Of a stretch of 64,000 nucleotides of DNA, positions 52,166-62,373 are shown piece by piece. The stretch covers positions 4,340,001 through 4,404,000 of the forward strand of contig NZ_BLPG01000001.1 in NCBI RefSeq assembly GCF_011764445.1, in the 5' to 3' direction. Within the stretch, counting starts at the first letter, position 1, and every line of letters begins with the position of its first letter. The position numbers and the translations under genes were made by a program. This DNA comes from Phytohabitans rumicis (GTDB lineage: Bacteria > Actinomycetota > Actinomycetes > Mycobacteriales > Micromonosporaceae). The notes below the pieces were generated by a model. That model saw only the letters and a list, made by a program, of their open reading frames with translations, ran no database searches and was not told the origin of the DNA.

Positions 52166-52230
52166 GTACGAGGCGGCATGGCTAGCTCTGCTACCTCGCC
52201 CGGGCGGGCGCGGTTGGCCCAGCCCACGCT

Positions 52231-52345
52231 TAGTAGGGCGGCCCTATCGGGCGGTGCCGCGTGAGGAGGGCTCTCCTACGGGCGCGCGGAGCGGTATAGG
52301 GGACCCTTTCTCACGCGCGAGCCCCCAAGAAGGGCGCCCTACTGG
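52231..52345. repeat. Cluster of short GGG/CCC palindromes related to family D
   Basis: Successive units AGTAGGGCGGCCCTAT, AGGAGGGCTCTCCT, ATAGGGGACCCTTT and AGAAGGGCGCCCTACT share the centre-symmetric AGGG...CCCT theme of the family D elements at 10406 and 31099. They look like decayed or rearranged copies. Confidence 0.5.
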
Positions 52346-52430
52346 GGTCGCACCCGCGAGATCGGCCCGAACAGTCCACCTCCGCCCCTCGCACTCGCCC
52401 CGCGTGGCCCACACGCCCGCCCGCACCCTG

Positions 52431-52514
52431 CGTCGATCAAGGCTTTCTGCGTCGATCAAGGGCATACGGCCGTGGTTTAGAGATCAAAGCACGACCATAT
52501 GCCCTTGATCGACG
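52431..52514. repeat. Palindromic intergenic repeat, family A copy 3
   Basis: GTCGATCAAGGGCATACGGC and the complementary right arm (CACGACCATATGCCCTTGAT) are close to copy 1. The loop-proximal GATCAAAGCACGACCA is shared with copy 2. It touches the minisatellite that follows. Confidence 0.7.
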
Positions 52515-52681
52515 GCGCGAGGCGGCGCGGCGCGAGGCGGCGCGGGGCGGCGCGGCGCGAGGCGGGCGGCGCGGCGCGAGGCGGGGCGGCGCGGCGCGAG
52601 GCGGGGCGGCGCGGCGCGAGGCGGGGCGGCGCGGCGCGAGGCGGGCGGCGCGGCGCGAGGCGGCGCGGCGCGAGGCGGGGT
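52512..52681. repeat. G-rich minisatellite
   Basis: About 170 bp consist of near-identical units of roughly 18-20 bp built from GCGAGGCGGGGCGGCGCG, differing by one or two G residues per unit. The G-rich strand is the plus strand. The array directly precedes the GH88 gene's upstream region and is likely variable in copy number and prone to assembly error. Confidence 0.8.
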
Positions 52682-52739
52682 AAGAGCGGGAGGGGTGGGG
52701 CTTCCTTCTAGGAATGCGCTTTCCTATGCTGGGCGGGTG

Positions 52740-54107
52740 ATGAGGATTGACGACGGGATCACCGCCGCCGCGCTGTTGCCCAAGATCGAGCGCCTCTGGG
52801 ACGCGTCTGCCCAGAAGCTCGACTCCATTGAAAAGACCTGCCCACCCGGCTCGCCGTCGCCGGTATTCACCGTGGAGGGGCAGTACACGGCGCGCGGCTG
52901 GACCGAGTGGACCCAGGGGTTCCAGTACGGCTCGGCGATCCTGCAGTTCGACGCTACCGGCGAGCACCGTTTCCTGGACCTCGGGCGTGACCTGACCGTC
53001 CAGGTGATGGCGAGCCACGTCAGCCACATCGGCGTGCACGATCACGGCTTCAACAACGTCAGCACGTACGGGAACCTGTGGCGGCTGACCCGCGAAGGGC
53101 GGATCGACGACGGCGACCTCAACTTCTACGAGCTGGCGCTCAAGCTCACCGGGGCGGTGCAGGCGGCCCGCTGGCGGGACACCGCGGACGGCACCGGATA
53201 CATCTACTCGTTCAACGGGCCGCAGTCGCTCTTCGTCGACACCATCCGGTCGTGCCGGGCGCTGGCGGTCTCCCACCTGCTCGGCCATGTCCTGATGGGT
53301 GAGCGGGACGAGCGGATCTCGCTGCTGGACCGGATCATCCAGCACGCCACCAACACCGCCAAGTGGAACATCTTCTACGGCGAGGGCCGGGACTCCTACG
53401 ACGTGCGCGGGCGCACCGCCCACGAGTCGATCTTCAACGTGAACGACGGCAGCTTCCGGTGCCCGAGCACCCAGCAGGGCTACTCGCCGTTCAGCACGTG
53501 GACGCGCGGCCTGGCCTGGGCGATGCTCGGCTACCCCGAGGAGCTCGAGTTCCTGGCCGCCACGAAGGCCGCCACGAAGGAGGCGGGTCCGGAGGTCGTG
53601 GCGATGATGGAAAAGGCGGCCATGGCGACCTGCGACTTCTATCTTGAGCACACCCCCACCGACGGCGTGCCGTACTGGGACACCGGCGCCCCGGGCCTGG
53701 TGCACCTCGGCGACTACCTCGACCGCCCCGCCGACCCGTACAACGCCCACGAGCCCGTCGACTCCTCCGCGGCCGCGATCGGCGCGCAGGGCCTGCTGCG
53801 GCTCGGCCGCTACCTCATCGAGCGCGGGCGCGCCGAGGAAGGCAAGCGCTACTGGCAGGCCGGCCTCACGGTGTGCGACACGATCTTCGGCGAGCCGTAC
53901 CTCAGCACGGACGCCCGGCACCAGGGCCTGATCCTGCACTCGGTCTATCACCGCCCCAACGGCTGGGACCACGTGCCGGACGGCCAGCACGTGCCCAACG
54001 GCGAGTCCAGCATGTGGGGCGACTACCACGCCCGCGAGCTGGCACTGTACGTGCAGCGCGTCGCCCGGGACGAGCCCTACTACACCTTCTTCGGGGGACA
54101 GGCATGA
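52740..54107 (+). CDS. Glycoside hydrolase family 88-like unsaturated uronyl hydrolase
   Basis: The 455-residue (alpha/alpha)6-barrel protein carries [30 protein letters not shown] (conserved catalytic Asp region) and [40 protein letters not shown] and [18 protein letters not shown] follow. GH88-type enzymes release unsaturated uronic acids from polysaccharide-lyase products inside the cell. GTG at 52737 or ATG at 52740 may be the start. It overlaps the SDR gene (ATGA), so the two genes probably act in one uronic-acid breakdown path. No signal peptide is seen. Confidence 0.85.
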   Translation: MRIDDGITAAALLPKIERLWDASAQKLDSIEKTCPPGSPSPVFTVEGQYTARGWTEWTQGFQYGSAILQFDATGEHRFLDLGRDLTVQVMASHVSHIGVHDHGFNNVSTYGNLWRLTREGRIDDGDLNFYELALKLTGAVQAARWRDTADGTGYIYSFNGPQSLFVDTIRSCRALAVSHLLGHVLMGERDERISLLDRIIQHATNTAKWNIFYGEGRDSYDVRGRTAHESIFNVNDGSFRCPSTQQGYSPFSTWTRGLAWAMLGYPEELEFLAATKAATKEAGPEVVAMMEKAAMATCDFYLEHTPTDGVPYWDTGAPGLVHLGDYLDRPADPYNAHEPVDSSAAAIGAQGLLRLGRYLIERGRAEEGKRYWQAGLTVCDTIFGEPYLSTDARHQGLILHSVYHRPNGWDHVPDGQHVPNGESSMWGDYHARELALYVQRVARDEPYYTFFGGQA

Positions 54108-54877
54108 GCCGCGCGGCGATCGTCACCGGAGGTTCGCGGGGCATCGGACGCGGCATCGTGCTCGCTCTCGCCAATTCCGGGTACGACGTGGTCGTCAACT
54201 ACGCACGCAACGCCGACGCTGCGCAGGAGGTCGGCAAGCAGGTCGACGCCCTCGGGCAGCGCGCCCACCTGGTCCAGGCCGACATCGGGAGTCGCGCCGA
54301 CCGCGAGCGGCTCGTCGAGGAGGCGGTCGGCGCGTTCGGCCGCATCGACCTTCTGGTCAACAACGCCGGCGTGGCACCCGACGTGCGGGCCGACATCCTG
54401 GAGGCGGGCGAGGAGTCGTTCGACCGGCTGGTGGAGATCAACCTCAAGGGGCCGTACTTCCTCACCCAGCTCGTGGCCCGCCGCATGATCGAGCAGATCG
54501 AGGCCGGCACGCTCGCCAACCCGAAAATCGTCATTGTGTCGTCGATCAGCGCGTACACCGCGAGCGTCAACCGCGGCGACTACTGCGTCACCAAGGCGGG
54601 GCTCGCCATGGCGGCCCAGCTGTACGCGGCGCGCCTCGCCGAGCACGGCATCAACGTCTACGAGATCCGGCCGGGCGTCATCGAGACGGACATGACGGGA
54701 GCCGTCAAGGAGCGGTACGACGACCTGATCTTCAACCAGGGGCTCACCCCGATCCGCCGGTGGGGACAACCGGAGGATGTCGGCAAGGCGGTTGTCGCGG
54801 TCGCGACCGACCTGCTGCCGTTCAGCACCGGGCAGGTCATCGACGTGGACGGGGGCTTCCACCTCCGTACCCTGTGA
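54104..54877 (+). CDS. Short-chain dehydrogenase/reductase (3-ketoacyl reductase-like)
   Basis: The 257-residue SDR has the [11 protein letters not shown] cofactor motif, [32 protein letters not shown] (catalytic Ser, Tyr, Lys) and a C-terminal [11 protein letters not shown]. It is annotated 3-ketoacyl-ACP reductase-like by similarity, but coupling to the GH88 gene suggests a sugar or uronate oxidoreductase. NADP versus NAD preference is not decided. Its last codons form the left arm of a terminator hairpin. Confidence 0.87.
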   Translation: MSRAAIVTGGSRGIGRGIVLALANSGYDVVVNYARNADAAQEVGKQVDALGQRAHLVQADIGSRADRERLVEEAVGAFGRIDLLVNNAGVAPDVRADILEAGEESFDRLVEINLKGPYFLTQLVARRMIEQIEAGTLANPKIVIVSSISAYTASVNRGDYCVTKAGLAMAAQLYAARLAEHGINVYEIRPGVIETDMTGAVKERYDDLIFNQGLTPIRRWGQPEDVGKAVVAVATDLLPFSTGQVIDVDGGFHLRTL

Positions 54878-54898
54878 TCAGGTCCGGAGGTGGAAGCC
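54854..54898. terminator. Hairpin terminator embedded in the SDR 3' end
   Basis: GGCTTCCACCTCCG (54854-54867) pairs with CGGAGGTGGAAGCC (54885-54898) across 17 bases; the left arm lies inside the SDR coding sequence. It would serve the SDR transcript, and the symmetric stem could also stop the convergent subtilase transcript, which ends 24 bases later. Confidence 0.7.
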
Positions 54899-54921
54899 TT
54901 GCCGACCTCCCCAGGTCGGGC

Positions 54922-56808
<1,887 letters not shown>

Positions 56809-56969
56809 CTCCCTCCTCCCCTCTGACCGGCTCTACGGCCGTCCAGACGCTTGTGGCGCCGGATCGGGCAGAGATATATGCCGATCGAAGGAGACGTTAT
56901 TCGGTTATGTCAGCCAGCGACAGATGTTGAACCTTCTATATCACCGGCAATAGGTATCCCGGGATAGGG

Positions 56970-57381
56970 CTACCGGGGCCGACCCGAGTCGTGCCCGTAG
57001 AGCAGTTCGAGGATCGAACGAGCCGCCTCGAACCAGCGGTCCAGCCAGCCGGGCGGGGGACCGCGCCCTTCGGCGGCAACTCCAGCAGCAGGCCCCGCAG
57101 CAGCGGGTGGTCGGCGAGCGATCCGGGAGCGGTGTCCAGCCACGCGGCCGGGGAAAGACGGGCTCGGTGAGGCCGCCCAGGTCCAGTGCGGACCCGTTGC
57201 GCGGCTCGTTGGGCAGGTCGCCGGCCCGGTTGGCTCGATCCGTCCCTTCTGGACGGTAGGCGGCCGGTGGGGCGTACCGCTCCGGCGCCTCTCCCGGAAA
57301 CCGATCCTGCATTGTCGCGGGTCCGCTACCCCGCTCGTCTGGCCCAATGGTCATGCCGAATACAACGAGGTTGTTCGCCAT
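56970..57381 (-). CDS. Unknown protein beside an HTH/DUF397 locus, frame-broken
   Basis: The N-terminal frame reads MTIGPDERGSGPATMQDRFP and ends near GGLTEPVFP. A second frame reads AAWLDTAPGSLADHPLLRGL plus LLELPPKGAV, and a third PPGWLDRWFEAARSILELLY with a stop at 56970-56972. Joined at one-base breaks near 57150 and 57055 they make one sensible acidic protein of about 130 residues. No domain is recognised. ATG at 57354 (MTIGPD) or 57381 can be the start; neither has a ribosome site. It lies 187 bases beyond DUF397, on the same strand. Confidence 0.5.
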
Positions 57382-57567
57382 CTGGCGACGGTATGGCTAC
57401 TGCGGGAGAGATCTCGTATACTCCCTGTACGGACAGCGCACTGCCGTGCCGCTGCGGGCTGCAACGACACGGCTGCGCTGCGGATAACGCTGTCCGACAT
57501 CAAAGAAGTGCGGCTAGAAAGCCACGCCTGCTCGCTACCCGTCACCTCGCGAGACGATGCCGATCAG

Positions 57568-57792
57568 TTACAGGTCGAACTCGCCGTCCTTGGTGCCCCC
57601 GACGAATGCGTCCCACTCGTCGGCGGTGAAGATCAGTACCGGACCGGTTGGGTTCTTCGAGTCGCGCACCGCGATCGCTTCGTCCACGAAGGCGACCTCG
57701 ACGCAGTTGTCGCAACTGGGCCCGCTGCGTGAACTCTTACGCCACGCAGCACGACTCAGGTCCAGCCGGAACCCCTTTGTCTCGACTTCCAC
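57568..57792 (-). CDS. DUF397 protein
   Basis: This 74-residue small acidic protein shows DLSRAAWRKSSRSGPSCDNC, VEVAFVDEAIAVRDSKNPTG and FTADEWDAFVGGTKDGEF, the standard DUF397 set. DUF397 proteins pair with helix-turn-helix regulators of the DUF5753 type, as in the WhiJ loci of Streptomyces. The GTG at 57790-57792 follows AAGGAG by 5 bases. The start overlaps the 3' end of the HTH gene by 37 bases, so the pair is coupled. Confidence 0.93.
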   Translation of the reverse strand: MEVETKGFRLDLSRAAWRKSSRSGPSCDNCVEVAFVDEAIAVRDSKNPTGPVLIFTADEWDAFVGGTKDGEFDL

Positions 57793-58637
57793 AATGGCTC
57801 CTTTTCGAGCTTTCCGATGAGGGCTACGGACTCCTCCGGACGGAGGGCCGCTGCACGGATGTGATCGAAGATGTACACGTACTTACGCAGTTCCTCACTC
57901 TTCTCCAAAAAGAGTCCTCCCGTGGCATTTTCCGCAAAAACGACATCGGGGTCACCCGGTTCGGAGAAGGAGAGGATGGTGAACGTCCCGTCCATGCCGG
58001 CGTGCCCGCCGGCCTCGAAGGGCAGGACTTGGAGCGTGACATTCGGTAACTCGGCGGCCTCCACGAGACGCTCAAGCTGAGCCCGCATGACGGCGTCGCC
58101 GCCCACCGGACGGCTCACCACGGCCTCGTCGAGGACCACCCACAGGTCGATTGGATCGTCCTGAGTCAGTAACGACTGACGGTTCAACCGGACGCTCACC
58201 CGTCGGTCTACCTCGTCGGTCGTGATATCCGGCCGGGCGGCACGGATCATCGCCTTGGCGTACTCCTCGGTCTGTAGCAGGCCAGGCACCACCTGCTGCT
58301 CGTACGCCCGGACAGATTCAGCCGCCTGCTCCAGCCCGACATAGGCACCGGTGAGCACCGCGCTGTACGCGTGCCACCACCCCTTCTGCCGCGCCTCGCG
58401 GGCGATCTGGACAAGCTCTTCGCACTCGTCCCCGCGTACCCCATAGATGTCCAACATGTCGCGGACGTCACGCGGAGTCGCTGTCGTGTGTCCGGTCTCA
58501 ATGCGAGAAATCTTCGAGGCGGAACACTCCAACCTCTCGGCAACCGCCTCGATTGTCACTCCTGCCGTCTCACGCCTACGGCGCAGCTCCGCGCCGAGTC
58601 GGCGTCGGCGAATTGTCGGACTCCGACGCTCGGTCAC
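57756..58637 (-). CDS. HTH regulator with DUF5753 domain
   Basis: The 293-residue protein has an N-terminal XRE HTH (RRRETAGVTIEAVAERLECS, ASKISRIETGHTTATPRDVR) and a C-terminal DUF5753 domain (EQAAESVRAYEQQVVPGLLQ, TEEYAKAMIRAARPD, GGHAGMDGTFTILSFSEPGD). It partners with DUF397 in developmental or stress-type regulation. The GTG at 58637 has a perfect GGAGGTGA 3 bases upstream. The frame is intact. Confidence 0.92.
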   Translation of the reverse strand: MTERRSPTIRRRRLGAELRRRRETAGVTIEAVAERLECSASKISRIETGHTTATPRDVRDMLDIYGVRGDECEELVQIAREARQKGWWHAYSAVLTGAYVGLEQAAESVRAYEQQVVPGLLQTEEYAKAMIRAARPDITTDEVDRRVSVRLNRQSLLTQDDPIDLWVVLDEAVVSRPVGGDAVMRAQLERLVEAAELPNVTLQVLPFEAGGHAGMDGTFTILSFSEPGDPDVVFAENATGGLFLEKSEELRKYVYIFDHIRAAALRPEESVALIGKLEKEPLWKSRQRGSGWT

Positions 58638-59111
58638 GGGTCACCTCCGCAGATCGCGTCCTGGAGAACATTACGAGTGCTGTCGCGAATCGGCATCACC
58701 GCTATCCGTCACTGCGGACGCATGCTATGACGGAGCTGTGCGGTCGCGGCGACCCGGTGTGCGACTTTTGGCTCGTCCGCTGCGACACGTAAAGGACCGG
58801 CGCAGGTGCGCCGGTTCCGGGTTCAGTTTGCGCGCTTTCGGGCCGGACATCAACCAGCAATCGGGCCCAAAGGACGACCAGATCGGACCCTAAGTTGCAA
58901 CTTGCATTGATCATGTTCTTGGTGCACCCTGTCCGTATGGCTCGGATCACTCACCGTCTCCGGCCGGTCGGGCAGACCGCGGGCAGCCCTACCCCAGGGG
59001 CTAGCCGACCTACGCGGAAATACACCTGAGCGGGTGACCCCGAGGTGAGGTACGTAAGGCCAATACTCCGGCAAACTTGGCTGAATCGTTAGATTCGGGA
59101 CAGGAGTCGAT
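58638..59111. other. Intergenic region upstream of the HTH gene and downstream genes
   Basis: No strong gene is seen over 474 bp. A candidate 21-codon ORF at 58727-58792 on the plus strand encodes three cysteines spaced every seven residues and is followed by a hairpin (ACCGGCGCA/TGCGCCGGT, 58796-58815). It has no clear ribosome site, so it is not listed as a gene. A palindrome lies at 58892-58903. Near 59102-59106 AGGAG serves the next gene. Confidence 0.5.
58892..58903. promoter_or_regulatory. 12-bp perfect palindrome
   Basis: AAGTTGCAACTT is perfectly palindromic and AT-rich in a GC-rich region, about 250 bases from the HTH start and 210 bases before the next gene. It resembles a dimeric regulator's operator, possibly of the HTH/DUF5753 regulator. 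Confidence 0.35.
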
Positions 59112-59396
59112 GTGTTACCCCGGTCCGGTGACGTCCTTCGGGTGACCAAGGAGGCGAGCGTCCAGTTCGCCGACCCCATGCTCTTTCGGGTGATCCGAGT
59201 GCACGACTGGCCCACCTACGACGGCTGGGTGTGGCTCGACGGATACGAGCTCAACGGCGGCGGCGAGGCCGTCGAGCGGCGTTCCATCTTCGTCAAGATC
59301 AGCGGACTGCGCACCATCGGCTCCGCACCCGACATCCGCACCCGCAACGCGCGGCAGCCCGGCGCACGGCACGTGATGCCCACCCGCACCCGCTGA
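59112..59396 (+). CDS. Small conserved protein of unknown function
   Basis: The 94-residue product begins at GTG 59112, with AGGAG 5 bases upstream. It contains EASVQFADPMLFRVIRVHDW, PTYDGWVWLDGYELNGGGEA and a basic tail. The beta-rich, aromatic stretch RVHDWPTYDGWVWLDGY suggests a small SH3- or Tudor-like fold. It appears conserved in related actinomycetes by recollection; no activity is known. Confidence 0.7.
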   Translation: MLPRSGDVLRVTKEASVQFADPMLFRVIRVHDWPTYDGWVWLDGYELNGGGEAVERRSIFVKISGLRTIGSAPDIRTRNARQPGARHVMPTRTR

Positions 59397-59494
59397 GCTT
59401 CGACATTCCCCGCCCCAGGCAGGCCAGGACGCGTAAAATCGAGAGACACCCGCCGTTCCCCACTCGTGATCCGGACCCCGAGCCTGGGGACGGA

Positions 59495-60343
59495 ATGCAA
59501 GCTCTCAGTCGACGAGCCGCGCTCTTTGGCGTGGTTCTGACGACCCTCGCCATCGGCGTGGCCGGCGCACAGCCGGTGGTCGCCTCTTCACCGGACCCGC
59601 GCGACCCCACCGGGTCGTCCGCGTCCACCACCGTGGCCGGTGGCCTCGGCTCCCGGATGGGGAGCCAGCGGAGCGGGCCGGGGCAGGCGCCCGCGGGTGA
59701 CCCGCAGCAGTCCAGTGACTGGCACCTCTACCACCACTGGACCGACCCGTCCTGGCTGGATCCGGGGCAGCTCAGCGGCCGGCCAACGACCGGCACCCCC
59801 ACCCCGACGCCGGAGCCGGAGCGCAGCGGCGGGTACGGCTGGCCGCCACCTCCGCCGCCGCTGACCCCACCGTCGTCGGGCTCCTGGTTCCCACCGACCG
59901 AGTCGTACCCGCCGACCACTTCGCCGACCGCCACGCCGACGCCATCGCTCACCTCGACCCCGTCGACGATGTCGCCGGACGCGGAGACGTCGACCCCGAC
60001 GCCGGCGGCGACCACCGGAGGCCGGCAGGGTCCGAAACCCGATCAGGCGAACCGCGAACCCGTGGCCGCCAACCCGGACGACCAGGCGCCGAGCCGGGAG
60101 CTGGGTCTGGGTGACCCGGTCGACCAGCCATCTGTATCGCCGTCGCCATCGCCGACCCCGCGGCCCACCGTCACGGCCCCCACGGCCGGTACGCCGGACG
60201 AGCCGCTGGCCGTCCTGCCGGTGCGGGCGAACACCGAGCCCACCAGCGCCGCCCAGCACACGCTCGTCTACTCCGGCATGCTTGGGCTCGCGCTCGCGGT
60301 CATCGGCCTCACCATGGTCGGCCTGCGACGGCGCCGGTGGTGA
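59495..60343 (+). CDS. Secreted Pro/Thr-rich protein with C-terminal membrane anchor
   Basis: The 282-residue protein has a signal peptide (ALFGVVLTTLAIGVAGAQPV), a low-complexity Pro/Ser/Thr domain, and a C-terminal helix (LGLALAVIGLTMVGL) followed by RRRRW. This layout is like a wall-anchored surface protein, but no LPXTG/LAXTG sortase motif is visible before the helix. GGGGACGG precedes the ATG at 59495. Its frame is intact despite the repetitive composition. Confidence 0.75.
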   Translation: MQALSRRAALFGVVLTTLAIGVAGAQPVVASSPDPRDPTGSSASTTVAGGLGSRMGSQRSGPGQAPAGDPQQSSDWHLYHHWTDPSWLDPGQLSGRPTTGTPTPTPEPERSGGYGWPPPPPPLTPPSSGSWFPPTESYPPTTSPTATPTPSLTSTPSTMSPDAETSTPTPAATTGGRQGPKPDQANREPVAANPDDQAPSRELGLGDPVDQPSVSPSPSPTPRPTVTAPTAGTPDEPLAVLPVRANTEPTSAAQHTLVYSGMLGLALAVIGLTMVGLRRRRW

Positions 60344-60349
60344 GCGCGG

Positions 60350-61057
60350 CTACTGGGTCGGTGTGGGCTCGGCGGCCGTGGTCGCCGGCGCGGCCGACGT
60401 GGGCGGTGCCGACGTGGGCGGCACGGTCGCGATCACGATGGTGACCTCGGTGCCTTCCGGCACGGCGACACCGGCGGCCGGGTCCGTCTCGATCACCGTG
60501 CCGGCCGGCTGCGTCGACTGCCGGAACACCAGCCGGTACCCCAATCCGAGCTCCTCCAGCGCCGCCCTGGCCTGGTTCTGGGTCAGCCCGACCAGCGGCG
60601 GCACCGGCACCGTGGCCGCCGCCGTCGTGGGCGGCGGGCCGGTGGTCGGCGCCGCCGAGGTGGCCGGCGCGGAGGTGGGCGCGAGCGTCGGCGAAGGGGT
60701 AGGCGTGCTCGGCTCGGTCTCCTCGGCGCGGACGATCAGCCAGATCCCGACCGCCAGCACGCCGAGCAGCAGCAGCGCGACGATGCCCAGCACGATCGGC
60801 AGCCACCAGCGGCGGCCGGCGCCCTCGTCTGCCGGCTCCCAGTCGTACGGGGTCGGGCCGCGCAGCGGAGTCGCGGCCGGCGGCGGCACGCCGGCTCGAC
60901 CCGACCACGGTTGCTCCGGCGTGGCCGGGATCTTGGTGGTTTCGTCGCCGGCCGGAATCTGTTGCGTCTCGTCCGCCACGGGAACGGACTGCGTCTCGTC
61001 CGCGGCCGGAAGCGGCCGCGTCTCGTCGCCCTCCGGGTGCTCCGACTCCTCAGCCAT
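60350..61057 (-). CDS. Single-pass membrane protein with one PASTA domain
   Basis: The 235-residue protein has a cytoplasmic acidic N-terminus with repeated DETQ/DETR segments (PLPAADETQSVPVADETQQI), one helix (WWLPIVLGIVALLLLGVLAV), a Thr/Pro linker, and a PASTA domain (VPVPPLVGLTQNQARAALEE, LGLGYRLVFRQSTQPAGTVI) near the end. It has no kinase domain; it may be a muropeptide sensor or scaffold. AGAGGA precedes the ATG at 61057. It ends 7 bases from the convergent surface-protein gene. Confidence 0.82.
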   Translation of the reverse strand: MAEESEHPEGDETRPLPAADETQSVPVADETQQIPAGDETTKIPATPEQPWSGRAGVPPPAATPLRGPTPYDWEPADEGAGRRWWLPIVLGIVALLLLGVLAVGIWLIVRAEETEPSTPTPSPTLAPTSAPATSAAPTTGPPPTTAAATVPVPPLVGLTQNQARAALEELGLGYRLVFRQSTQPAGTVIETDPAAGVAVPEGTEVTIVIATVPPTSAPPTSAAPATTAAEPTPTQ

Positions 61058-61172
61058 GGCGTGCGTCCTCTCCCACGTCAATCCCACCGCCGGGTGTCAA
61101 TTTATCGGGTTTCACCCAATCTCTCGGTGACCCGAAAGGCCCAGATAGCGGCTGGACGCTACGCTGCCCGGC

Positions 61173-62356
61173 ATGGCCGTACGAGGCTGGGGAGGGTCGA
61201 TCGCGGCGGCGATCGGCATAGCTGCGGGCGCGGGCGCCGCGCAGCTCGGGCTGGGCTATGGGCTCGGCATCATCGCGTGGCTGCCGTCCACCAACGGCAG
61301 CAACGAGGCCGCGTGGGTGGCCAGCCTGGCGTGGGCCACCTGGATCGCCGCGACGTCCACAGTCATCGGCGCGATCTGCGCCGACCGGCTCAGCTCGGCC
61401 GCGTCCCTGGTGGACAGTCGCGACGTGCTCGCGAGCGGGCTCTGGCGGGTCGTGCTCGCGGTAGCCGCGTCGGTCGGCGCCCTCGCGACCGTGGCCCTGG
61501 TCGCGGTGCCGGCCCGCGATGCCGCGCGCGCCGACACGTTCACGCCGCAGACCATCGCCGCCGGGTACGCCGCGATCGGGGTGATCGTCGGCCTGCTGAT
61601 CGCGGTGTGGGCGGTGGTGTCCCGCGCGGTGGCGGCGAACGTGATCGCCACGGTGAGCTGGCTTTGGCTGCTGGCCGTGGTGGCGGTCATCGACGGCGTC
61701 GCCTCGGGGCGCGGGCTGGGCACCGCACAGCTCGGCGTCTGGCAGCTGACCTCGGACGCCGACCGGTTCTGGTTCCGCAACATCTACCTGCCCGGTGCCG
61801 CGCTCACGCTGGGCTCGGCGCTGGTGATCGGTGCCCTCGCCGCCTGGCCCGCGGTACGCCGGTCGGACAGCCGGGTCGGCACCGCGGTCTCCGGCGGCAT
61901 CGGCCCACTGCTCGTCGCGGCGGCGTACATCCTGGCCGCCCGAGGCTCGTCGGGATCCGTGCCGAGCAGCTGTCCGCGTACCTGCTCGCGCCGTACGCGG
62001 TGATCGCGGGTCTGGCCGGATCGGTGCTGGTCACCGCCATCCGGCAGCGCAGCGAGGCGCGGAGCGCGCCGACCCCCGCCGTCCTGGCCGAGCTGCAGTG
62101 GCCCGCGCCCAAGCCCGCCGCCGAGCTGACACCGGGCGACCCGGTGCCGGCGCAGGAACCCAAACGTGAGCCGGACGCCGACCTCGCCGACGACGCGTAC
62201 GCGCCGGCCCGCGCGTACGTCTCGGACACCGCGACGGCCACCGAGCCGGCCCAGGAGCCGGCCCGCGGTCAGGCGGCGGTCGCCGCGCCGCTCTGGCCCG
62301 AGCAGTCCACCCCGGATACCGGCCGGAAGCGACCGCGCCGCGGCAAGCAGCCGTAG
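61173..62356 (+). CDS. Polytopic membrane protein of unknown function, one frame break
   Basis: The protein of about 394 residues has eight or so hydrophobic helices (SIAAAIGIAAGAGAAQLGLG, VVLAVAASVGALATVALVAV, AAGYAAIGVIVGLLIAVWAV) and an Ala/Pro-rich acidic cytoplasmic tail. At IGPLLVAAAYILAARG the frame changes, and one extra base near 61944 restores LVGIRAEQLSAYLLAPYAVI. No family is recognised. Its TAG stop is immediately followed by a half MITE terminus. Confidence 0.75.
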
Positions 62357-62373
62357 GGCGTGTCTGGGGCGGA
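62355..62373. repeat. Solitary MITE terminus (half-element)
   Basis: AGGGCGTGTCTGG plus GGCGGATC matches the right terminus of the element at 23816-23925 (AGGGCGTGTCTGG plus TGGATC). It forms the whole 17-base space between two convergent stop codons and contributes the last two bases of the TAG at 62354-62356. Possibly a scar of excision or a fragment. Confidence 0.55.

Larger units (their letters stand above)
51543..52736. other. 1.2-kb non-coding repeat island
   Basis: No believable gene is present: open frames on both strands are strongly biased toward Arg, Ala, Gly and Pro. It holds at least seven palindromic or tandem elements, listed separately: family B (51558), two family A copies (51889, 52431), a 30-bp-arm palindrome (52081), a run of D-like palindromes (52231) and a minisatellite (52512). 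It separates two operons of carbohydrate genes and would be an efficient transcription barrier. Confidence 0.75.

Noticed and set aside
52166-52200. tRNA-like fragment in the repeat island
   Set aside because: Only a short stem resembling a D-arm is present; acceptor and T-arm are missing.
52512-52711. Arg/Gly-rich ORF in the minisatellite
   Set aside because: The frame is produced by GC-rich repeats and has no start or conserved content.
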